This document shows positions 18,759 through 26,657 of a DNA stretch of 64,000 bases, in pieces (positions within the stretch are counted from its first letter, which is position 1; every line of letters begins with the position of its first letter). A model generated the notes under the pieces. That model saw only the letters and a program-made list of their open reading frames with translations. It was not told the origin of the DNA and ran no database searches. Source of the stretch: Lentisphaerae bacterium WC36 (GTDB lineage Bacteria > Verrucomicrobiota > Lentisphaeria > Victivallales > SZUA-371); NCBI GenBank assembly GCA_020683205.1, contig CP085689.1:2046001-2110000 (forward strand), read 5' to 3'. Position numbers and translations under genes: made by a program.

Positions 18759-21038
18759 ATGAAGAATATAAAGAAAATCGCCACAAGCGTGTTGATGGTA
18801 AGTTTAACTATATCAGCTCTTAAAGCCAAAGACTCATATTTTAACAAAAACTTATCTGCAGAAAAAAGAGCTATTTTACTGCTAAACAAAATGACTTTGG
18901 CTGAAAAAATTGGACAAATGTGCCAATATACGGCTGAAATTTCTAATGGAAAAACTGCAGGTCTTGATGATTTAACAGTCACTTTACGCGAAACATCCTT
19001 AAACAATTACCGTAAAGGAATTGAACCTAAAGCTAAATTAATTAGGGCAGGAAAAATTGGTTCTTTTCTCAAAGTTCCTGGAGTAACTGCAGCTAATTAT
19101 TTACAATCTCAGGCAATGAAAACAAGATTAAAAATTCCATTATTAATTGCAACTGATGCAATTCATGGGCATGGAATGTTTACATCTCCAGCAACTATTT
19201 TTCCGACGCCAATGACTTTAGCATCAACTTTTTCGGAAGAATTAGCTGAGAAAATGGCACGAGCTACTGCTCTTGAAATGCGAGCAACAGGTTATCAATG
19301 GACATTTTCTCCAAATCTTGATATTGTTAGGGACCAACGCTGGGGACGAACGGGAGAGACGTTTGGTGAAGATACGCTTCTAGTAACGAAGTTATCAGTT
19401 GCAATGATTAGAGGTTATCAAGGTAAAAATATTAATGAAAATAGCGTTTTAGCATGTGCTAAACATTTAGTAGGCGGAGGAGAATCACTCAACGGAATTA
19501 ACGGAGCAGAAAGTGACATTTCACTCCATACTCTAAATTCAATTTATTACCCACCTTTTATCAAAGCTTTTGAAGCAAATTGTTTTACTGCAATGGCTGC
19601 TCATAATGCAATTAATGGTGTCCCGTGTCATTCACACCATCAACTATTAACGCAACTCGCAAAAAGAAAATGGGGCTTAAAAGGATTTATAGTGAGTGAT
19701 TGGAATGACATCCGTAATTTAGCAAGCCGCCAAAAAACTGCAAAAAATTTCAAAGAAGCCTCAATGCAAGCAATTAATGCTGGTATTGATATACATATGC
19801 AAGGGAATGGTTTTTTCGATAACATGATACAGCTGGTTAAAGAAAATAAAGTTTCTGAAGAACGCATTAATGAAGCGGTCAAGCCAATATTAATTGCAAA
19901 ATTTAAACTAGGACTTTTTGAAAATCCATATGTAAAACTTGAGAAAGTAAATCAAAAAGTTTTAACAGATAAACATCGAAATTTAGCACTAGAGATCGCT
20001 CGTCAAGGTATTGTCTTACTAAAAAACAACCATCAATTATTGCCTCTTAAAAATTTAGAAAATAAAAAAGTATTATTATGTGGTTTTAGTGCCGATAATC
20101 AAGTTCAACTAGGCGATTGGGCAAAACCACAACCTGATGAAAATGTCGTCACCATTTATGAAGGCTTGAAAAAAGAATTACCTCACTCAACAAATTTAGA
20201 ACTTCTAAAAGTTAATTTATTAAAAAATATTAATAATCAATATATTGAAAAGGCGGTCAAACAAGCTCAAAAAGCTGACTATGTCATTGTTATCGCTGGG
20301 GAAAATTCACTAAGACACTCTCGAGAGAAAACTGCAGGAGAAAATGTTGATCGTAGTTCATTACAACTTCCAGGCAAACAACTTGAACTAATAAAAAAAT
20401 TAAAAACACACAATCCAAATATCATTGTATGCCTAATTAATAGCCGTGCATTAGCAATTAATTGGTGTAGTAAAAATATTGATGCCATCCTTGAATGCTG
20501 GGAGCCTGGGTTATTAGGAGGTCAAGCTGTTGCCGAAATTATTACAGGCAAAGTAAATCCTTCTGGGAAATTAGCAATTTCATTTCCTCGCAGTGCTGGT
20601 CATTTACAAATTCATTATAACCGCAAACCAATGCGCATTCGCAATTATGCTGATTCTCCTGACAGTGCTCTTTATGACTTTGGTCATGGTCTGAGCTATA
20701 GTAAATTTAATTACAGTAATTTAAAAGTTTCAAGCATAAATAACTCCATTCATGACAACTTAGAAGTTGCTGTTACAGTAAAAAATGACGGTAATATTGC
20801 TGGCGATGAGGTTATTTTAATCTACTGTAATGACGTCATTAGTAGTACAACAACGCCCATAAAAAAACTAGTTGCCTTTAAAAGAGTTCATTTTAAACCA
20901 TTCGAAACAAAAATTGTTAATTTAACAATTGAGAATGAACAATTATCGTTATTTACTTTGCACAATAAACAATTGGTTGAAGCTGGTGAGTTCATAATTA
21001 TGGTTAATAGTTTACAAAAAAATATTTCACTAAAATAG
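18759..21038 (+). CDS. Secreted glycoside hydrolase family 3 protein (beta-glucosidase-like)
   Basis: 759 aa. Signal peptide MKNIKKIATSVLMVSLTISALKA. GH3 N-terminal barrel: LLNKMTLAEKIGQM, LLIATDAIHGHGMF, FSPNLDIVRDQRWGRTGETFGED, CAKHLVGGG, and the nucleophile in GFIVSDWND (D314). C-terminal alpha/beta domain: IARQGIVLLKNNHQLLPL and IAGENSLRHSREKTAGENVDRSSLQLPG, followed by a fibronectin-like domain (YDFGHGLSYSKFNYSNLK). It removes terminal beta-linked glucose or xylose from oligosaccharides in the periplasm. AGGGA precedes the ATG. Domain order resembles BglX. Confidence 0.95.
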   Translation: MKNIKKIATSVLMVSLTISALKAKDSYFNKNLSAEKRAILLLNKMTLAEKIGQMCQYTAEISNGKTAGLDDLTVTLRETSLNNYRKGIEPKAKLIRAGKIGSFLKVPGVTAANYLQSQAMKTRLKIPLLIATDAIHGHGMFTSPATIFPTPMTLASTFSEELAEKMARATALEMRATGYQWTFSPNLDIVRDQRWGRTGETFGEDTLLVTKLSVAMIRGYQGKNINENSVLACAKHLVGGGESLNGINGAESDISLHTLNSIYYPPFIKAFEANCFTAMAAHNAINGVPCHSHHQLLTQLAKRKWGLKGFIVSDWNDIRNLASRQKTAKNFKEASMQAINAGIDIHMQGNGFFDNMIQLVKENKVSEERINEAVKPILIAKFKLGLFENPYVKLEKVNQKVLTDKHRNLALEIARQGIVLLKNNHQLLPLKNLENKKVLLCGFSADNQVQLGDWAKPQPDENVVTIYEGLKKELPHSTNLELLKVNLLKNINNQYIEKAVKQAQKADYVIVIAGENSLRHSREKTAGENVDRSSLQLPGKQLELIKKLKTHNPNIIVCLINSRALAINWCSKNIDAILECWEPGLLGGQAVAEIITGKVNPSGKLAISFPRSAGHLQIHYNRKPMRIRNYADSPDSALYDFGHGLSYSKFNYSNLKVSSINNSIHDNLEVAVTVKNDGNIAGDEVILIYCNDVISSTTTPIKKLVAFKRVHFKPFETKIVNLTIENEQLSLFTLHNKQLVEAGEFIIMVNSLQKNISLK

Positions 21039-21072
21039 TTTTACAAAACTCATTCATCAATAAATTAGTAAC

Positions 21073-21110
21073 AAAAACGACCAACAACATAAGTGATTGG
21101 TCGTTTTTTA
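21073..21110 (+). terminator. Intrinsic terminator of the GH3 gene
   Basis: AAAACGACCAA pairs with TTGGTCGTTTT around a loop of about 11 nt, ending in TTTTTT. Confidence 0.9.
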
Positions 21111-21124
21111 TAAGGTAATAAATA

Positions 21125-21153
21125 TTGACAAAATTTAACGAACTCATTAAAAT
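21125..21153 (+). promoter_or_regulatory. Sigma-70 promoter of the toxin-like glycosyltransferase gene
   Basis: Perfect TTGACA (21125-21130), 17-nt spacer, TAAAAT (21148-21153, 5/6). The ATG follows about 35 bp later. Confidence 0.65.
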
Positions 21154-21187
21154 CTATTAAAAGAGAATAATTAACTGAGTTAATATC

Positions 21188-22657
21188 ATGAAAAAAATAA
21201 TTGAGGATTGTTTAAAAGCCTTAAACTCGCTACTGCAAGATAAAATTTGTCAGCGCGAAGTCACTACAGTTAGGCGTGTACAAATCATTATTAATGCGTT
21301 GTCAAAGGCCTTGCGTGAAGACGATATTCAAGATGCTATCTGGATAATTATTCAACAATTAGAAATTTTATCCTCAAACATTGCAACCCCTGAAAGACAC
21401 CCTACATACAATGTCTCTGAAATAGGACTTGTTGCCCGCAAATATGCAATGCATAGCGGATTATTCTCAGTTGTACCAACAACTCCAGGGTTGAGCGCAT
21501 TACATTCTATTCTAAAAGGAACTCATCAAAAAATATTTATTTCATTTCCTAGCTTTTCTACTCATTATTTAGATAAAAGTAACCCAGCAATTAATGGCGT
21601 ACAGAAAATTCATCGTATTTGGTTAGGAAAAACTCCATCTGATGAAAATTTAACTCTAGCAATTGGAGGCAATCTTGCCATAAAAGAATGCTGGGTTAAT
21701 ATGCATGATGGCGTTAAAACACCTAACCACCAAATCGAAACCATTCTCTGGACAAATGTGAATGAATTATTAATGTGCTACGATGACAAAGAACGCAAGC
21801 TTAAAAGTCGATTATTCAATAACTTTATTGTGAAAAATATTGACGAACTTTTCCCTGAATCAAGCGACCATTTCTTTTCTAAACTTAAAGGAATTGTTGA
21901 CTCTTTCATAAAATTTGAAGAATATGCATTTGCCTCTGATGTTTTAAGATTTTTAATTATGTATCATCATGGCGGGTTATACGTTGATTTTCCATATTGT
22001 CATGCACATATGTCTGGAGCGAGAATATTCAAGCCTGCAATTGATAGCGTTAAAGTAGCATTTAGAAAACGAGGTAACGTAACAATTGCTCACGCTAATA
22101 CTTTTTCGCCAGAAATGGCAAGTGTCTTAAAGCAAAAAAAAGTCATGGCTAGCGCCGGAGCTCCAGAATTTAGCGGTTATATTGATAGCCATTTACTCTA
22201 TTGTGGTCATGAAAAATCAGCAATGTTTTTAAATGTTTTGAAGTTGATTGAACGACTTATTAATGCCAAAGGCCGTGGAGGAAAGAATTTTCCTCTTGCG
22301 ACCCACCGTACCAAAATATTTCAAACACTACCACAAGAATGGCTACGATATAATTATCAGACATATGATGAATTTTTACAATATAGTCGCGACCTTTTAC
22401 AAATAAATACACCTGCACAATTAACAAACGTTTTTCCTCTTCTACAATCAATGATTGATTATGGGTATATTATACCAGAGAATCCACGAAAAATTAATAC
22501 AAAATATCGTTTACTTGATCAATGTAAAATAGAATGTAATATTTTTATGCACTATAAAATACCAATGATTGAAGTAGACAGTTTAAACATTAAACGTATT
22601 GTAAAATCATCTTGGATTAAACCAAGTTTCTCTGGTCGGCCTTATGGAGAAGTATAA
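21188..22657 (+). CDS. Glycosyltransferase of the TcdA/TcdB-catalytic (GT-A, DXD-type) group, atypical metal motif
   Basis: 489 aa, no signal peptide. The core resembles the catalytic domain of large clostridial toxins and the broader DXD-containing sugar-binding family: IHRIWLGK at 141-148 (W145 corresponds to the UDP-sugar-stacking Trp) and ASDVLRFLIMYHHGGLYVDFPY at 249-270. D251 and R254 match the conserved D-x2-R, and D267 sits 16 residues after D251 as expected for the first Asp of DXD. The second Asp is replaced: DFP (P269). The N-terminal 130 residues are helical and unrecognised; a further helical region follows the core. It may glycosylate a protein or glycan in the cytoplasm or after export, or may be inactive. 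The 3' end is 13 bp from the convergent ArnT-like gene. Confidence 0.75.
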   Translation: MKKIIEDCLKALNSLLQDKICQREVTTVRRVQIIINALSKALREDDIQDAIWIIIQQLEILSSNIATPERHPTYNVSEIGLVARKYAMHSGLFSVVPTTPGLSALHSILKGTHQKIFISFPSFSTHYLDKSNPAINGVQKIHRIWLGKTPSDENLTLAIGGNLAIKECWVNMHDGVKTPNHQIETILWTNVNELLMCYDDKERKLKSRLFNNFIVKNIDELFPESSDHFFSKLKGIVDSFIKFEEYAFASDVLRFLIMYHHGGLYVDFPYCHAHMSGARIFKPAIDSVKVAFRKRGNVTIAHANTFSPEMASVLKQKKVMASAGAPEFSGYIDSHLLYCGHEKSAMFLNVLKLIERLINAKGRGGKNFPLATHRTKIFQTLPQEWLRYNYQTYDEFLQYSRDLLQINTPAQLTNVFPLLQSMIDYGYIIPENPRKINTKYRLLDQCKIECNIFMHYKIPMIEVDSLNIKRIVKSSWIKPSFSGRPYGEV

Positions 22658-22670
22658 TTATAACATCTCG

Positions 22671-24467
22671 CTACAGGCCTAATTCCATTATTATCTTGGC
22701 TTTTGACTTATCCTTAATTGCTGGATTCAAGCAATAAAAAACTAATCTAGAACTACCAATTCGCATGCGGTCAGCTTCAATCAAGTTATATTTTTTAGCA
22801 AATGCATCATTTTCAACAATTAAAAAATAGCATTCGTCTAAATCATTAATATGCAATTTTTTACCTAAAGTTGGATTAAATATATGACGCACAACACGGC
22901 CGCTTTCATTGTTCAAACCACCTTCAATTACATTATGGTGTCTAAAGAAGACCACAGCACTAGCCAATCTTTCGCGTGCATTAATTAAAATAATTTCATG
23001 TCCATTTCTTTCAATCTCTTCTAATTTTTTTTCTAAAGGAATATAGGACTCTTTTTTATTTTGATAACTTGTACGAATCAAATCATTACTCCATATTAAA
23101 ATTAATACAGTATTCGCTGCAATCAGCAACAAATAAATGAAAAAATTCTTCTTAAAAAATATATAAATCGTATATAAACATAAAACGAGAGAGGCTACGC
23201 AAACACAAACTATTTCATAAGTTTCGACCACATTTTTTACCAATACAATAATCAACAATACTGTGTAAGCAATTGGCAAAATAAAAGGCAAAACACTTAC
23301 AAAATAAAAGAAAAATTTCTGTAAAAAAAAGCGCTGTTTTGATAATTTCTCACTATCCTTAAACATTTGAAAAATAAATTCGCCAAACATAATCGCTAAG
23401 GGCATGTATAAAGGCAACAGATACAAACGACGTTTTCCACTAGAAATATTAAATAGAATAAATGGCACAATAAAAATTAAAATTAAATAAATCAATCTTT
23501 TATCAACTTTTTTGCGTAACTGTTTGTAGTAGTAAAAAATCATAAATGGCACAAAAAATATCCAAGGAGTAAAAAGTTCATGTAACACTGCCAAATAGTA
23601 ATAAAACGCTTCCTTGTGGTCAGGGGTATATTTCATTAAAGGACCTAAAAAACGTCCAAAATTATTATCAATAACCACCTCTTTAAATGACTTATAACCA
23701 TAAGTCTGATATAATAAAACACACCACCATGCAGTGGGTATGAAAGATAACAAAACACAAATTGTTAAAATTATCCATAAACTCCAGCGAATTTTCTTTG
23801 TCGCAAAAAAAAGATCCCAAAGCATCCAGATACCAATCCCACTTAATGGAACTATTAAGCCAACTAAACCTTTGCTCATAATTCCAGCAGCAAAACCAAT
23901 TATTAATAAAAAGCTCCAAATACTAATTTTTAAATAACCTTTATCCTTAGCCGCTAAATGTGTCTCTAAAGCATAAAATGACAACCAGCATAAACCAATA
24001 GTCATACTCAAAAAAACATCAATAATAATGCTTCTTCCAGTCATAAAAAATTGTGCACATGAAATTAATATTACAGAACTTAATAACGCAGATTCACGAC
24101 TAAACTTCATTTTACGTGCTAATAAATAACTAAAAATAACATTCAGTGATGCCGAAAAAGCAGAAACTATTCTTGAAGTATAAAAATCAGCATCGAAAAA
24201 TCGAAAAATCAATCCATTCAACCAAAAGTATAATGGAGGTTTATGAACGAACATTCTTCCATTAACAGCTCCAATAAACCAATTATCATTGACATCGAAA
24301 CTCAAACTAATTGCAGCGACCCTAATCTCATCTGATCCATAAAATGGACGTGCTCCTAATAAAAAGAAAAATGCAAAAAATGTAAATAAAGCTAAATAAA
24401 AGACTGTTTTGTTTTCGGAAAGTTTACAATCGCCGTTGCTAATAAAAAATCTATGTTGATTATTCAA
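22671..24467 (-). CDS. ArnT-like integral membrane glycosyltransferase (GT39/GT83 group)
   Basis: 598 aa with about 11-13 transmembrane segments and a soluble C-terminal part. The N-terminal luminal loop has GARPFYGSDEIRVAAISL, with the acidic pair required in this fold, and VHKPPLYFWLNGLIFRFF, typical of ArnT and related undecaprenyl-phosphate-sugar-dependent transferases. It would move a lipid-linked sugar onto lipid A, another envelope glycan or a protein on the periplasmic side; the acceptor cannot be told. The start appears to be TTG at 24465-24467 (AGGAG about 11 nt upstream); no alternative ATG exists before the first membrane helix. Confidence 0.85.
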   Translation of the reverse strand: MNNQHRFFISNGDCKLSENKTVFYLALFTFFAFFFLLGARPFYGSDEIRVAAISLSFDVNDNWFIGAVNGRMFVHKPPLYFWLNGLIFRFFDADFYTSRIVSAFSASLNVIFSYLLARKMKFSRESALLSSVILISCAQFFMTGRSIIIDVFLSMTIGLCWLSFYALETHLAAKDKGYLKISIWSFLLIIGFAAGIMSKGLVGLIVPLSGIGIWMLWDLFFATKKIRWSLWIILTICVLLSFIPTAWWCVLLYQTYGYKSFKEVVIDNNFGRFLGPLMKYTPDHKEAFYYYLAVLHELFTPWIFFVPFMIFYYYKQLRKKVDKRLIYLILIFIVPFILFNISSGKRRLYLLPLYMPLAIMFGEFIFQMFKDSEKLSKQRFFLQKFFFYFVSVLPFILPIAYTVLLIIVLVKNVVETYEIVCVCVASLVLCLYTIYIFFKKNFFIYLLLIAANTVLILIWSNDLIRTSYQNKKESYIPLEKKLEEIERNGHEIILINARERLASAVVFFRHHNVIEGGLNNESGRVVRHIFNPTLGKKLHINDLDECYFLIVENDAFAKKYNLIEADRMRIGSSRLVFYCLNPAIKDKSKAKIIMELGL

Positions 24468-24543
24468 ATTTCAGCCAGCTCCTATGTTGAAGAAAATATT
24501 AAGATTATCAGTGATAAAAAATAATCCTCATTTTAATAATCAC

Positions 24544-24582
24544 AAAAAACTCCTAATAATTTTTAGATCATTAGGAGTTTTC
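24544..24582 (-). terminator. Intrinsic terminator of the heparinase-like gene
   Basis: AAAACTCCTAAT pairs with ATTAGGAGTTTT around a 12-nt loop, with a T-run on the minus strand (A-tract from 24544). Confidence 0.88.
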
Positions 24583-24647
24583 AATCAACTACATTACCTT
24601 AATATAGTTTAGTCTTATATTTTTTCAACAACCTTCCAAATAAAATA

Positions 24648-26558
24648 CTACCAATTTGTTATGCTTTCATTAAATAAAGCCTGATTAGACTCTAAATTTT
24701 TACTACTGTTATTATTAGCAAATTTAGCATCAAAATAAACTAATGTATCAGAAGGAACATCAAAAATAATCTGAATACGTGTGAATTTATCTGTCGGGTG
24801 AGCTGGTTCTGTATAAGGAACTTTATTAGTAACCACCTTAAAACTTTTAGCATTCGAATTAAAAACAATCAAAAGCTTTTTATTTGTTTTTGTATCTGTT
24901 AAAATTACTTTATTTTTATTAACTTCAACATTTTTTCCAGTTATTAAAGTCCATTTGATATTACTTTTCTTTTTTAGAATAAATTCATCACGAATCAAGA
25001 CATCATTACGTTTATCATATAATGCAATTCCGCGCTTAACACTTTTTGCATCACTATAAAGCTTTGTCATATTCAATGTCCAAAAGGCGTAATCTTCTTT
25101 TGATACAAATTTCTCAACTGTAGCAGAAGCATTTTGCACTTGATCTTTATCATTGATCATTGGCACATTGTGAGCTTCGGTGGCAATTCTTGGGTAACTC
25201 CAGCGTCTTCCTCCAACCTCACCTTCCCAATAACCAGGTAAGTTATAAAAATCAGCTCCCATGTCTGCAAGCCAACGCACCCCATTAATTGTGACTTCAA
25301 AACTACCGACATCTAAATGACCATGCGCTAACCCATTAGTTCCAGCCTTAGCTGCGATCCAAATATCTTGCGGCTGTTTTTTTAAATTGGTAAATATAGC
25401 AGTAGGAACATCGCCTCGAAATAATTTATCTTTCTCTAATACCAATGACCTGTTATTCATTTTTGGATTATACCATAAAAAATGATATTGTTTTGCGCCG
25501 AAAATACGGGCAAATTTATCTTCATTTTGTGCTAATGCCAAATTATTATATTTATTAGCAAACCAAAAAATTGGTCCAGTCCCTCCACGGCTTCCCTTTT
25601 TGCCAACATCAGCAAATCTAAAATAACGACCTTCATTATCAGAGCTATAAACTGGAAACTCTGCGGCCATAGCTAATCCAGGTAATTTAGTTAAACCAAA
25701 ATCTGTACCGATACTTGTTTCCATAGCAGCCATACTCATTGCAAAATATCTAGCAGTATATCCCCAGTAACCAGGACCTTCAAACCAACCACCATCAGGT
25801 GCAAAATGAGCTAAACAATTTGGCATATTCTTAACTGCACGCTCAATAATTTTCTGCGCGAACTCTGGATTAGTATCTGCAATTGCCAATGCTCCAATGA
25901 TTAAACCTCCGTTACAAACAACATTCCAGTTATTAGTTCTCACTACAGCAAATTTTGGATTAGGAGTTAAACCATTTTTGATTAATCCTTTGCGAATAAT
26001 ATCACGATCGTCCTCACTTAAATAATGGTAAAACCAATCATAACCAACGCCTACAGCGTTGCTCATTTCAGCAGTATCTAGAAAATGTCTCGGATTCCAA
26101 TCCTTAAATGCTACAACACTTAATAAATTTTTGCGCGCACACTCAGCATATTTATCATCACCTGTCATTTTCCAAACAATTCCAAGCTTGTAAACACGAT
26201 CCATCATATCACGCGAAACGCCTAACATACGAATTCCATCACGCAAATGATGTTTTAATAGTGGTTTTTCTAATATTTTGTCTGCTTGTTTTTTTATTGT
26301 TGCATAATAAAACTGCATATTTTCATCAGTTTTAAGCAATTTTTTGCGTTCAGCAAACATTTCGTCCGTCATAATTAAACGCGGGTGCTCAGTGCGCATA
26401 TTTTTTAATGCTTCACTAATTTCATGCTTTAAGTTTTCATGCTGAATCTTAGTCATTTTATTGATTTTATGACTATTTTCTTTAGCATTAACTTCTAACG
26501 TCGATGTCGAAGCAATCAGTCCACAAACGACCATTGCTCCTAGTAATTGTAATCTCAT
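24648..26558 (-). CDS. Secreted heparinase II/III-like polysaccharide lyase
   Basis: 636 aa. Signal peptide (MRLQLLGAMVVCGLIASTSTLEVNA). An alpha-toroid domain (LGVSRDMMDRVYKLGIVWKMTGDDKYAECA, GVGYDWFYHYLSEDDRDIIRKGL, NNWNVVCNGGLIIGALAIAD) is followed by the heparinase II/III beta-sandwich, with LAHGHLDVGSFEVTINGVRWLADMG carrying the conserved His and Asp. Likely cleaves uronic-acid-containing polysaccharide (glycosaminoglycan or alginate) by beta-elimination; the substrate is not deducible. A GTG at 26573 would add five residues but has no ribosome binding site; ATG at 26558 has AAAGGGA upstream. It belongs with the GH2/GH3 genes functionally though not in one operon. Confidence 0.9.
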   Translation of the reverse strand: MRLQLLGAMVVCGLIASTSTLEVNAKENSHKINKMTKIQHENLKHEISEALKNMRTEHPRLIMTDEMFAERKKLLKTDENMQFYYATIKKQADKILEKPLLKHHLRDGIRMLGVSRDMMDRVYKLGIVWKMTGDDKYAECARKNLLSVVAFKDWNPRHFLDTAEMSNAVGVGYDWFYHYLSEDDRDIIRKGLIKNGLTPNPKFAVVRTNNWNVVCNGGLIIGALAIADTNPEFAQKIIERAVKNMPNCLAHFAPDGGWFEGPGYWGYTARYFAMSMAAMETSIGTDFGLTKLPGLAMAAEFPVYSSDNEGRYFRFADVGKKGSRGGTGPIFWFANKYNNLALAQNEDKFARIFGAKQYHFLWYNPKMNNRSLVLEKDKLFRGDVPTAIFTNLKKQPQDIWIAAKAGTNGLAHGHLDVGSFEVTINGVRWLADMGADFYNLPGYWEGEVGGRRWSYPRIATEAHNVPMINDKDQVQNASATVEKFVSKEDYAFWTLNMTKLYSDAKSVKRGIALYDKRNDVLIRDEFILKKKSNIKWTLITGKNVEVNKNKVILTDTKTNKKLLIVFNSNAKSFKVVTNKVPYTEPAHPTDKFTRIQIIFDVPSDTLVYFDAKFANNNSSKNLESNQALFNESITNW

Positions 26559-26657
26559 TTTTTTCCCTTTCACTACTTAAATTTATAAATCTAAGTTATT
26601 AAAATAATCTTCTCTTTAATAAACATTATAAACGCTTTAATATAATTTTTGAACTTT

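Noticed and set aside
21188-22657. Type III-secreted toxin effector
   Set aside because: Tempting because flagellar export genes are in the window, but they are 9 kb away and no chaperone or secretion signal can be shown from sequence.
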